From: Hydrangea macrophylla
Taxonomy: Eukaryota > Streptophyta > Magnoliopsida > Cornales > Hydrangeaceae
Reading direction: 5' to 3'
Length of the DNA: 64,000 nucleotides
Assembly: GCA_033977485.1 (NCBI GenBank)
Contig: CM066994.1
Location: 49,625,155 to 49,689,154 of the forward strand
In this document: in pieces, positions 35,501-44,949 of the stretch
How the letters are laid out: every line of letters begins with the position of its first letter
How positions within the stretch are numbered: the stretch's first letter is position 1
The notes under the pieces: model-generated
The model's input: only the letters and a program-made list of their open reading frames with translations
What the model was told of the DNA's origin: nothing
Databases searched by the model: none
Made by a program: the position numbers and the translations under genes

Positions 35501-38500
35501 GCATCCTTCACTAAAACACTGCAGGCATCACTTTTTTACACTTAACATTTTTAGTGTCTCTCATTTTCCTATCTCTCGACTTAGCAAGCTTCTAAATGTA
35601 TTTTTCTCCATCTCTAGTGTCTAGCTTGGCGTAAAAATCATCATAGGCTTCCATTTTAGCCACTCTAACTATCCTTTTAATGTCCTTATTAGCACATTTA
35701 TAGCTCGTGATGTTTTCCCCACTTCTATCCTTTACAACTTCTTAAAACAATCCTTTTTTTTTACTCTACCCTATACCTCTTCATTCTACCACCAAGTATC
35801 TTTAGATACCAACCCTCTTCCCTTCGACTCTCCAAGGGCTTCCTTCGATATTCTGGTGATGCACTCTATCATTCTGTTCCATATAGTATTACATCCATCT
35901 TCCAAATTCCAAGGTGCTTCTGCAGACATTCTATCTTAAAATATTGCTAGTTTATTCCCTTTAAGGTTCACCACCTCATTCGTGGGTTGACATGATCATT
36001 TCTAGTATGGTGTTGTCCTTTAATATGGATATCTAAAATAGTAAGTCTATGTTGTGATGTTAAACTCTCCCCTGGGATGACCTTTTAGTCTGTACATGCT
36101 AAGTGGTTTGCTTTTCTCACAAGGAACAAATCGATCTGGCCCTATCAGATCCACTCTTAAAGGTTATCAAGTGTTCATCCTTCTTTTTAAAGGTCTTTGC
36201 TACTACAAGGTCATATGCTATGGCAAAATCTAGGATACTCACCCCTGCCTTATTCCGATCTCTAAAACTATATCCCTATGCACTCTTTCATATCCCTTTC
36301 TATCTTCAGTTATGTGGCCATTAAAATCTCCACCTACAATTATCTTCTCTCGTCCAGGTATTTCTTGTATTAAAATGTCCAATTCATCCTAAAATTGTCT
36401 TTTAGTCTGATCATCCAATCCTACTTAGGGTGCGTATGCAATAATCACATTTATTATATCTTATCCAACTACCAGTTTGATTAGCAATATTTTCTCCCTT
36501 TTTCTCGTGACTGTCACAACCTTCTTCTTGAGGTTCTTGTTAACAACATTTCTAGAACCATTTCTATGTCTATCTTTCCCTATAGAATGTCTTATACCCT
36601 GTTTTTTCTACCACCTTAGGTTTTTCTCCAACCCACTTCATTTCTTTTAAACGTACTACACTGACCTTTCTTCTAATCAATGTCTACCAGATCCATAGAT
36701 TTACCTATTAAGGTTCCTATATTCCAAGTTGCTAAATCTAAGCCTATAGTTCTGGACTAGCTTCTTTACTCATGGTAGCCCAGATGAGCGCGGGAACCAT
36801 TGATTATTTAATACCTCACCTTGGCTTCGATGCGGTGCCCCTTGCACATTTTTCAAAATGCCCGAAGGCAGGCACAACACGTCTCTTAAAGGGAACGCCC
36901 TAGTGTTTATGTGTGTATTCATATTTGAATTCATATAATAAAGTATCTGATGGTGTTTTTTACGTGCTGGCTGTCTGGGCTACCTAACACACTAACCCTC
37001 CTTTTTTATCGGGCTTGGGACCGACAGTGTTGACATATTACATGCATTGTTGATGAGGGGATTGAATCATTGAGGAAATACCTTGCTAAGGAGGTTGAAA
37101 TCAAAGACTTGGGGCACCTAAAACATTTTTTGGGAATTAAAGTTGCCAGATCAAAGCATGGGATTTTTATAACCTAAAGGAGGTTTATACTTGATCTCCT
37201 TTAGGAAATAGGAATGCTAGGTAGCAAGGCGTGTGACACTCCTATGGATCCTAATCAAAAGGTGGGGGATGATTCGAATAGAGCAATGGAAGATATTAAG
37301 AGATATCAGAGAATTGTTGGTAATCTCATTTATTTGTCTCATACACGTCCAGACATCGTCTTTTCCATGAGTGTGGTAAGTCAATTTATGCATGCTCCTA
37401 GAGAATCTCACTATGCTGCAGTTCTTTGCATTCTGAGATACTTAAAGTCATCTCTGGGAAAATGGTCTATTTTTTGGTAGGCATGGTCACCTTCAAGTAG
37501 AGGCCTACACAGAGGCTGATTAGGTAGGCTTGATTACTGATAGAAGATCAACCTCAGGATGTTGCACATTGGTTGAAGAAAACCTGGTTACTTGGTGCAG
37601 CAAGAAACAATCAGTGGTTGCTAGACCTAGCACCGAAGTAGAGTTTCGAGCCATGGCATAATGGGTTAGCGAGCTCTTGTATTTTAAAATCATATTGACA
37701 AAGCTTAAGCTTGAACCTATAGATTTCATGAGATTGTATGGTGATAACAAGGCCTCTATAAGTATTGCTCACAATCCAGTCCAACATGACAGGACCAAGC
37801 ATGTTAAGATCGATATACACTTTATCAAAGAAAATCTAACTAGTCGGATCATTTGCACACCATCTGTGAGGTCAGGAGATCAAATGGAAGACATTCTTAC
37901 CAAATGACTTACAAGTTAGCCATATGACAGTATTATGAGCAAGCTGGGCATGAGGGATATCTTTGCATCAGCTTGAGGGGAGTCTTGGAAGTCAATCGGT
38001 AGCAGGTCCGGTCGACTGGCTCGTATTATGGTTATGCTGGGAGACTGCTAGTCCTGGAGTTGGTCAACCGGCTTTGAATTTTTGACTTTTCTTTTATTTC
38101 GTATATAATGTATTGAGGAGAGTGTGAGGGAAAATACATAATATGTCCTTTCATTTGTTGTTTTAATATATAAGGATTGTGATCTCAATAATAACCCTCA
38201 CTTTAATTATCCTAAAAATTAACACTTTGTAAATCTTATACTCTTCCATGTTTTGATTTTTTCTTGACTTGGAAAGTTGTTCTAGCATGAACAAAATATA
38301 TTCCATGCTTGATTTATGGTATTTCTTGTGTGAGGGTTACACAATAGTGCTTCATTGTCGTGATTGAAATATGAATGCCTAGAGAAGATGATTTGTGTCA
38401 CCATCTTAGTTTAACTTAGTGTAGGGTGGACAAATCATTTCTACCAATGAAGAGTCATGCTAATATTTGAGCTACATATCTTTCTAGATCTTCATAGTAT

Positions 38501-39981
38501 TGTCATGTAGTCTATGAGAACTTTTTAAGGTCATGAGTGTTGGAGAAATATGTTTTCCAAATGTCTAAATGGTTAGAAGTGGATTCAACACTTGAGGTTT
38601 CAAATTCATCCATATTCAAATCATGTCAAACCTCTTCATTTTCTTTCTAATAGCAATTGTTGTTTTAAATTGATGTCTTTAAATTTCAAAAAGAATCATA
38701 AAAATCAAACCTCCCCAACTTATTTCTTGATAAACTTCATAGATTTAATCTAGAATTCTTACATTTTCACTCTCAATCTCTATGTTCAACACCCCATCTA
38801 TCACTATCTACGTCATTTTAATAAGGTATTTACATCTTGAATCAGAAACGATCATCAAGCTTTATAAATTCGTTTTAGTCAAGCAAAGAGATAAGGAAAT
38901 GTTGGAATATGTTAGAACATATAATATTATAGTTATAGTGATATAGTATTATCTAGTGTATATGATACCGATGTGTAAAAAAAAGATATGATATTATCTA
39001 CTACATTAATATAATATATTATATGATATGATGTATTGGATTTTGTATTGCCTATATAAATGCCCCTTATGTAACATTGTGAAATAAATTTCGATAAAAG
39101 CGTTTCTTTTACTTCTCATTATGTATCAGAAAAACCGGTCCTCCTGTAGTAGCCTCTCAATATATTCTGCTTCTCCGGTGGGTGGAAACTTTGCTGCCTA
39201 TTGGAGCTTTATCTAGTATATACAATATCGTGCCACTCTTGGCCCTCTCAGAGCTCTGCGCTCATGAAAACTCGGTTCTTGCGGCATTCTTGCCCCTCAT
39301 AGCACTCTTGGCCCTTGCGGCTCTTGCCCCTAATGGTTTTCTATACCCTCGGGGAACTTTTGGCCTTTACGACACTCTATGCCCTCGCGATAGTGTCGGC
39401 ACTCGCGGCTCTCGGTGCTTTCCAATTTTTCCTAATACAAATGACTGTACTTGTTGCTAGCTTGCGTAGTTGATATGTACTCTCTAGCTTGAGGGTGAGT
39501 GTTGGAATATGATAAAAGATATAATATGATGATATAGTATTATCTAGTATATATGATATTGATGTGTTAAGTTATGATATTATCTACTACATTAATATAA
39601 CATATTTTTATGATATGATGTATTGATGTATTGGATTTCGTATTGCCTATATAAAGGCCCCTCCTATAACATTCTAAATAAATTCCAATATAAGAGTTCT
39701 TTTATTTTCTCATTGGAAAAAAGTTTCAGTAAAAGATAAAAAAAAATGCAAGTTATGAGATAGATATAAATGAGTTATGAAGCAATGTGAGACCGTAATT
39801 TGTCATTAAAATTGGAAATCAAAAAATTAGGCCACTCTCTAGGTAAAAGTCAATTTTGCATACCTAAAACAGGTAAAATTTGTCGACAGACATCAAGGAA
39901 AGGCTTTGTAAGCATTTCTCCTTCTTCGGACTTGATATGTTTCATTCCTTCTAAAGCAGGAGTAAACACAGTCTCGTCCAT
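26497..39981 (-). CDS. GLTP1: Glycolipid transfer protein (GLTP domain), 6 exons, 193 aa
   Basis: Cytosolic all-alpha protein that picks up and transfers glycosphingolipids between membranes. Joined exons: 39981-39864, 34917-34862, 34326-34220, 34030-33895, 26768-26637, 26529-26497 (582 nt, all phases consistent). The ATG at 39981 has A at -3 and G at +4. The headgroup-binding set of the family is present: Asp52 and Asn56 in KSDIGGNIT, Arg59 at the usual Lys/Arg position, Trp91 in LLWLTR and His130 in KKWHGW. Length fits the family (about 190-210). The gene is stretched to 13.5 kb by a LINE, a TRIM and Copia copies in introns 1 and 4, but exons and splice sites look intact, so it is probably expressed. 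The gene symbol is by resemblance to the plant GLTP1 type. Confidence 0.95.
26637..26768 (-). CDS. GLTP1: GLTP exon 5
   Basis: Residues 140-183, [18 protein letters not shown] through [10 protein letters not shown]. Acceptor TTTACAG, donor GTAAGA. Confidence 0.94.
27725..28003 (-). repeat. 3' LTR of the intron-4 Copia element
   Basis: About 279 bp, carrying CCGG/TCGA-type palindromes (27886-27907 and 27957-27970). It matches the 5' LTR outside the MITE. Confidence 0.92.
28148..28643 (-). pseudogene. Copia RNase H region (decayed)
   Basis: Recognisable Copia segments: [34 protein letters not shown] and LVTWHNKK, then a decayed tail. A frameshift separates the two parts. The catalytic set is not complete. 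Confidence 0.85.
28644..29900 (-). pseudogene. Copia reverse transcriptase and linker region (decayed)
   Basis: Fragments on the minus strand match Copia RT, including a DDVLT-like stretch near 28940, with many stops and frameshifts. 29526-29900 resembles the variable integrase-RT linker. Confidence 0.65.
30031..30870 (-). pseudogene. Copia integrase (frameshifted)
   Basis: Shows [10 protein letters not shown] and [11 protein letters not shown] of the zinc-binding part, then core blocks IHTDVWGP (first Asp), [19 protein letters not shown] (second Asp) and NGVAERKN (Glu), followed by [17 protein letters not shown]. The frame is broken near 30580 and 30275, so no active enzyme is expected. Confidence 0.9.
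31472..32277 (-). pseudogene. Copia gag (broken)
   Basis: The N-terminal gag part contains [20 protein letters not shown] and IWDMVAETY. After a break comes a CCHC-like knuckle [19 protein letters not shown], in which the last cysteine is replaced by Tyr. Confidence 0.85.
32588..33161 (-). repeat. 5' LTR of the intron-4 Copia element (contains MITE)
   Basis: Pairs with 27725-28003. 289 bp of the length is the MITE and its duplicated TTA. Palindromes CCGGTCGAC (about 33031) and GTCGGCCGAC (about 33108) are retained. Confidence 0.9.
32615..32900. mobile_element. PIF/Harbinger-like (Tourist-type) MITE, 286 bp
   Basis: Ends GGGTCCGTTTGATAA and GGGTGGGTTTGATAA (read inward), flanked by TTA at 32612-32614 and 32901-32903. 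The other LTR of the same element lacks it, giving an empty-site comparison. Confidence 0.92.
33895..34030 (-). CDS. GLTP1: GLTP exon 4
   Basis: Residues 94-139, [16 protein letters not shown] through [13 protein letters not shown], with His130. Acceptor ATCATCAG, donor GTAAGC. Confidence 0.94.
34220..34326 (-). CDS. GLTP1: GLTP exon 3
   Basis: Residues 59-93, [13 protein letters not shown] through GALLWLT, with Trp91. Acceptor TATGCACAG, donor GTGAGG. Confidence 0.94.
34862..34917 (-). CDS. GLTP1: GLTP exon 2
   Basis: Residues 40-58, [19 protein letters not shown], with Asp52 and Asn56. Acceptor GATGCTAG, donor GTAAGA. Confidence 0.94.
35450..36790 (-). pseudogene. RTE-type LINE fragment (endonuclease and downstream region)
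   Basis: On the minus strand, decayed segments match plant RTE-clade LINEs. [11 protein letters not shown] (about 36700), [11 protein letters not shown] and GYKTFY come first. Then the endonuclease block IVGGDFNGH follows at about 36315-36340, and later [20 protein letters not shown] and [13 protein letters not shown] (about 36120-36240). Stops are frequent. It lies in GLTP intron 1. Confidence 0.85.
37040..38200 (+). pseudogene. Copia fragment: RT end, RNase H, PPT and LTR start
   Basis: Encodes Copia pol C-terminal segments: [85 protein letters not shown] and [10 protein letters not shown]. Single stops and frameshifts interrupt it. A polypurine tract GCTTGAGGGGAG (37971-37982) is followed by LTR-like sequence with CCGGTCGACTGG and GGTCAACCGGC palindromes. 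The LTR end was not located. It lies in GLTP intron 1, opposite in strand to the gene. Confidence 0.88.
38900..39714 (+). mobile_element. TRIM-like miniature LTR element (815 bp)
   Basis: Two LTRs, 38900-39120 and 39500-39714, both start TGTTGGAATATG and share GATATAGTATTATCTAGT and GCCTATATAAA. A polypurine-like GCTTGAGGGTGAG precedes the second. GGAAA flanks both sides (38895-38899, 39715-39719). After the first LTR a decayed primer site ATGTATCAGA is present. The 379 bp interior has no pol. It consists of GGC/CTC/TTG-rich degenerate repeats with one 92-codon open frame (39182-39460) not recognised as any protein. It lies in GLTP intron 1. Confidence 0.85.
39864..39981 (-). CDS. GLTP1: GLTP exon 1
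   Basis: Residues 1-39 and one base: begins [20 protein letters not shown], then [14 protein letters not shown]. Donor GTATGC. Confidence 0.94.
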
Positions 39982-39997
39982 CCTTGCAATTTACTGC

Positions 39998-40022
39998 AAT
40001 ATATATATATATATATATATAT
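39998..40022. repeat. (AT)n microsatellite
   Basis: Uninterrupted AT repeat just upstream of the GLTP start codon. Confidence 0.95.
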
Positions 40023-41626
40023 CAAGTGAAGTTTATCACTTTAAATCTTATTGTCCAGAAATACAAAGTTACAAGATCTTGTTTGCACATCAATTGGACA
40101 ATTCGGGTAATAAAGATTAAACATCATTTTCAAGAAAAAAAATTCGTGCAATGAATAATTGACCACAAAAGAGTTTAAATTTTTTTTTGGAATAATGTTA
40201 ATTAAAATGAAAAATGGTAAAAGGGTACGAGGGGCATACCCCAAGGATATTATTGAATAGAGGTAGAAAGTGTATTATATTGCATGCTATATGGTCTTTT
40301 ATGCATACTTTTATGCCCCAGTCCTAAGATTTAGGTGCATTCTAATAATATTGTGCTTTTTATTGTGTTAATGCTAAAACTTATGTTTATGCATTATTTT
40401 ACAGGTATTAGAATGCAAGTTAATAAGGTAGAATTAAAGGAATGTGATCCCGGTGGAGAAAACAATAACAGCAGCTAGTTGAAGGATACTTTTGAAATTG
40501 AAGAACTCATAATATGAAAATTGGCCAAGACATGTAAAATGTAGATCAATGATTTACGGTCGCATGGCCGCAAATCGTGCATCAACCTGAGGTCCTAGTG
40601 AAGAGATATGTCAATTCTACCATATGTGCACAGAGTTGTCAAAATAGTGCAGAATAATCGATTGGAAGCTGTAACAATTGTTTTGTCACCCTATCATTCG
40701 ATTGGTTGGGGAAATAGATTGCTCGGAACCTTTCCAAAATGGTTCGCGTTTCCTACAAAAACCCTATAAATACCCTGTTATGATAGCATACGAAGGAAGC
40801 AGTCGTAGAAGTCAAAATACAACAGTTTTAGGGTTAGTTTTAGGTGAAATTAGGAGTAGGTTAGGGTAGTTGATGTATTTCTTTTTCCTCCATAGTTTAG
40901 GTTTGTGTTTTGTATTTGTATTTGTATTTTCAGATTCAAGAACATCAATTTCAGCTACATTTAATTCTGAATTTCAGTCCCATTTTTGTTAGTTTAGATC
41001 TTTGTAGTTAGGAATTTGTGATGAATCCTTAGGTTAATTAATTGTTATGCCAAAATCCTCTTTTACATATATTTTATACTTCATGTCAATGTATGAATTT
41101 TGAACTATTTCAAATACACGCCTTCCATTTATGCTTGGTATGTCTCATAGATTTTGTCAAGGATTATACATAACTCAATTTATGTTTTCCATGTTTTTAA
41201 GCTTTGCCACAACTTCTATCATAAATTAGTTGTGATTCCAACCTTAATTTCATCGCATTTATAACTAGAATTAGATTCCTACTATATAAAGGTAGAGGAT
41301 TTTCTACTATTTTTTTATAAAATTTATAGGACATCTTTAGTTGTTTTCATCCTAAAGTAGAAAGAATTTAGTTCCTTTTCATTAAATTTGTGGATGCTGT
41401 AATAGGGCATAATAATGAGTAAATTTGTCGATGCTTTTCTTTGACACCACTTCTATCACATCTTCCTAACGCAATTGCAATTTAGTAGTTTAAATTAGTT
41501 TATTTATGTATTAGTTTAGTAAACATTCCTTTCACCCCAAATCATCCTTTCTTTTCTTTAGGAAGTAAATTAGTAAACTCCATAATAATCTATCCTTTCT
41601 TGTGGGATCGACCTGGACTTATCCAG

Positions 41627-42242
41627 TGATGATGCCTAAAACTGGTAAGAAAGGTTTAGAGAGAGAAAGAGACAAAGAACAACTTGTATGTGGTTCGTTC
41701 CCGTTAATAAGGTGACCTACGTCCACGGTTGCGTCTGTGTGCTCTCACTAGCAGATCACCGGCGGGCCTGGTGAGCCAACAAAGATGGGCGGCACTACCA
41801 GTAATACCGGCCGTGTATATGCATATGGTGGTGAGTTCTCTGTTGAATGCTTGTTAGCTAGAGAATTATTTTCGGGGTCCCCTTAAACAGGGTAGGTGGG
41901 CTCTTTTATAGATGCAAGAGTCCACCCTTAGATGGTAAGTTGATAGGATTAGGAAGCCTAATCTAATCACAATAGATTTGCATGATTTTAGGAGAGATTC
42001 CTAAGTGGTTTAGGAAACTGCCATATCTCCTTTCGCAGACTTGTAGTTGATTTAGGAAACTGCTGGACAGGTCGGGATCGCGGGACACCGTGACCTTTAT
42101 GCCCGACCCGTAGATATGACCGCGCGGTTTGCATGAACACCTCAGGAATGCTCGGCCCCCCGAGGTGCGCCCATACCGGAATAACCGGCGCCTCTGGGTG
42201 ACGTGGCACTGGCTTCACGGCTTGATTATTTTGGACATATCA
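41627..42242 (-). repeat. 3' LTR of element A
   Basis: 616 bp, no indels against its partner at 53445-54060. Confidence 0.95.
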
Positions 42243-42260
42243 GCTGCCCCCCATTTTCGG
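42243..42260 (-). other. Polypurine tract of element A
   Basis: On the minus strand AAAATGGGGGGCAGC directly precedes the 3' LTR; element B has the same tract at 55270-55287. Confidence 0.8.
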
Positions 42261-42648
42261 AACTGACTGGATGCTTCATTGAGTGAGGATTCGAAAATTA
42301 GTATCTTCTGGGAGACCGTCCGGACGTGGACCGGGAATGCCGCTCGGGATGGGGGCCCACACTCCAGGTCCTCCGGTGGAGTAACCGACCGGTAAAGGTA
42401 AGAGCTCGGGTATGGACATTGCCACGTGTCTGGGAGTAATTGGCCTGGTCCGGATCTAGCGGAGCCGGTTCGGATGTAACCGAACAGTTGCATGGTAACC
42501 GGACCGTTTACGTGGAAACCGAACCGTCCCATCATGTATTTAATGCGCGCGCCTTTTGAGGCGACGCCTCACATGCCCGAAGCGACAGTTTTGGCAGAAA
42601 AACATATGAGCCGTTCGATCAATTTTGATCTGAGCCATCCATGGTTTC

Positions 42649-42658
42649 TATATAAGGA
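42649..42658 (+). promoter_or_regulatory. TATA box of antisense module 1, element A
   Basis: CTATATAAGG lies inside a roughly 280 bp block (about 42440-42730) that recurs at 44310-44600 and in element B at 55480-55760. All three share TTTAATG(C/A)GCGCG..TTTTGAGGCGA and ACCGAGCGGTTT-like words. This conservation upstream of plus-strand genes supports a promoter. Confidence 0.65.
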
Positions 42659-42783
42659 GCACCTGTTCATTCCATATATTCCTGCTGTTTGGAGATTGAA
42701 TATACCGAGCGGTTTTTGAGAGCGAAGTATTCCCGAGCTCCTTTCCTCTTCTTTTTTTTTTTTACAATCTAGGCTTCTCCTCA

Positions 42784-43857
42784 ATGGTCTCTCATGTCGA
42801 CCTGATCTCCAATGAAGGACTTACCGCTTTCAAGAAGGACTGCGAGATCCCTGATGACGTCGGGATCCGTCCCTACGTTGAGGGAGAAGAGGTGGCTTTC
42901 CCTTCAGTCATTATTAGCAGTTATCTGTTGCTAATAGTGGGGCTGCGTTTTCCTTTCTCTGCCTCCTTCTGTGATCTCTTACAGGGATTACGTTTTTCGC
43001 TGACCAAGTACCGTTCGAATCTCGCCCGTCTTCTTTGGGGTATATCGGCGCTAAATGAGCGGTTCGGGATATTCCTCCGCTCTGTTGACGTCGCTAAGTG
43101 CTATACCTTGAGCATCGACTGTGGGGACCCTTACTTACGCGCCGGAACGGAAGGAAAACATCTTGTCTGGGGTCTAGATTTCCCCAACAAGAACTGGCGT
43201 CAATACCCTTGGGTCGTTGTCTCCGGCAACTGGTTGGTGGACCCCTCTATTTACCCTCCTGCAGCCTTTGATCTTGAACTTTGCAAGGCATCTTTTGCTG
43301 TTTTCCGTGACATTGGTTCCACTATTGCCGATGCAGAGGCAATCAACCGAGCGGTCGAGGCCAGCCTCAGGTTTTCCGATTTGATCGGGGGACCTGTTGA
43401 TGAGGTTGGCGGTGAAGTTCCCATTGTAGCTCCCGTCACGGCTGCATTCGGGTCGCGCCGCTTTACCCAGGCCATGGCTTTCGGTCTCCACGCCATGAGA
43501 GGGGCTGACCTGCCTAAAGGACCGACTGCTCTATCCACCAGCGCTAATTCGTCCTCGTCTGGGGATACAGGTCCGCCACTAGGCCCGTCCAGGAAGGGTA
43601 AGGAGAAGGCGGTTGAGGAGGAATCTCAACCCCAACCAAAAAGGGGTCGGCTGGAAGCACATGCCGGCTCTCATATGCCTAGCTCATATGCCTCTCCCTT
43701 GATAATCTGGAAGGTCGTCTGCAGGAGGTGGAAAAGCAAAGTGCTCTTCTGTAGATGGACTCTGTCATGCGGGATGTGGACTTTCATGATCTGGAGCTTA
43801 CTGTCAAAGAACTGGTGGCCTGGATGGCTGCCATGGAAGAGGAAATCAAGGCTCTGA
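42784..43857 (+). CDS. Antisense ORF 1 of element A (PF04195/plant-mobile-domain-like protein)
   Basis: Open for 357 codons on the strand opposite gag-pol, 125 bp after a TATA box. The N-terminal half (residues about 35-160) has the hydrophobic GLRFPFSASFCDLLQG and RLLWGISALNERFG pattern. It parallels GLRLPIHPVGRDALIYLG and WPQVLGYELTLQEFFW of the second module, so the two look like distant paralogues. Residues about 260-300 are Ser- and charge-rich (KGKEKAVEEESQPQPKRGR, a possible nuclear signal). The last 45 codons appear out of frame: another frame gives an acidic coiled-coil-like tail ending at about 43874, next to a 13 bp repeat of CTCATATGCCTAG. Function unknown. Confidence 0.7.
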   Translation: MVSHVDLISNEGLTAFKKDCEIPDDVGIRPYVEGEEVAFPSVIISSYLLLIVGLRFPFSASFCDLLQGLRFSLTKYRSNLARLLWGISALNERFGIFLRSVDVAKCYTLSIDCGDPYLRAGTEGKHLVWGLDFPNKNWRQYPWVVVSGNWLVDPSIYPPAAFDLELCKASFAVFRDIGSTIADAEAINRAVEASLRFSDLIGGPVDEVGGEVPIVAPVTAAFGSRRFTQAMAFGLHAMRGADLPKGPTALSTSANSSSSGDTGPPLGPSRKGKEKAVEEESQPQPKRGRLEAHAGSHMPSSYASPLIIWKVVCRRWKSKVLFCRWTLSCGMWTFMIWSLLSKNWWPGWLPWKRKSRL

Positions 43858-43958
43858 AGGGCAAGGGAACCTGAAGACTCTTTCCCTTTTCTTTTTTTTT
43901 TGCTAGGGAAGCTACTAAAACTGCCCCCCCCCCCCCCAATGTTCAAAATACTTTAATT

Positions 43959-43964
43959 AATAAA
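43959..43964 (+). terminator. Poly(A) signal of antisense module 1
   Basis: AATAAA in a block (CTACTA(A/C)AACTGCCCCC then TTAATTAATAAAAAGGTCC) that also ends the antisense genes at about 47210-47260 and 58415-58480. A 14-C run precedes it. Confidence 0.55.
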
Positions 43965-44500
43965 AAGGTCCTCTGAGGCCACCTTTTTGCATCAATTGTA
44001 TTGTTCGTGATTGCCAACACCCGGCCTGTTGTTAGCCAATCTGAACACTTGAGGGCCAACCGAGATAGGAAACTGCTCGAGGGCTTGTTGGGCAAGTAGC
44101 CGAGTAGCCTAATGGCGTGCTCATGTGGGACCATTCTGGAGCGGACGTCCGAGGTAAGATCAGACTTGAAAATTACTACTGCATGTGAAGGACCCGCCCG
44201 GTCGATAACACCGTAGGCCTAAGGCGGGATCGGTTTTGTTTAGTCGGGATATAGCCCGGGCAGTAACATCGTGGGCCCGGGAACTACCTATGCCACGTGC
44301 CAACTGGTCACTAGCTTGGTCAGGATTCAACGATGACAGCGTGATCATAACCAAACCGTTCGCATGCTAACCGAACTGTCCTGTCACGCATTTAATGCGC
44401 GCTCCTTTTGAGGCGACGCTTGACGTGCCCGAAGTGATAGTTTCGGCGGGAAATCGCCTGGATCGTTGGATCTGCCCTGATCTTTGCCATCCACAGTTCC

Positions 44501-44509
44501 TATATAAGG
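44501..44509 (+). promoter_or_regulatory. TATA box of antisense module 2, element A
   Basis: TATATAAGG within the second copy of the antisense promoter block; the coding start is at 44950. Confidence 0.65.
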
Positions 44510-44949
44510 AACACGTGGATCACTTCTCCAGTTCCTGTGGCCAACTGAGAGATTTTACCGAGCGGTTTAAGAGCAACCAAGATTCCTGAGCAAGGTTCCC
44601 GAGTCCTTCCCTACGCTAAATTTTGTAAGTCCTTCCTTTCTGTCCTCAGTTCTTCACTGTCTTCTTCTTTTCTTGAACTAAGCTGGAGGGAGTGAACCCG
44701 CTTGGGTTAGAGCGAGCTTGGGATTTCTTCTTCCTTCGGTTCTGTCACTTCTTTCGGTCTGGGGGTATACTAGAGCAGTTTGACCGAACGGGTATTCCCG
44801 GGACAGTCTTGAGAGAGAGTTCTGATTCTTCTCGATTCTTGCACGACCTACCCTTTAGGTTGTTAGATCTGCCTCCCTTGTACATCAGACTAGGAGTTCT
44901 TGACCCATTCTCAGATCGTCTGCCCTTTAGGTCTTCCGTAGGTGCAGTC

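Noticed and set aside
39182..39460. 92-codon open frame as a gene
   Set aside because: It lies wholly within the TRIM interior and consists of low-complexity Leu/Ala/Pro repeats.
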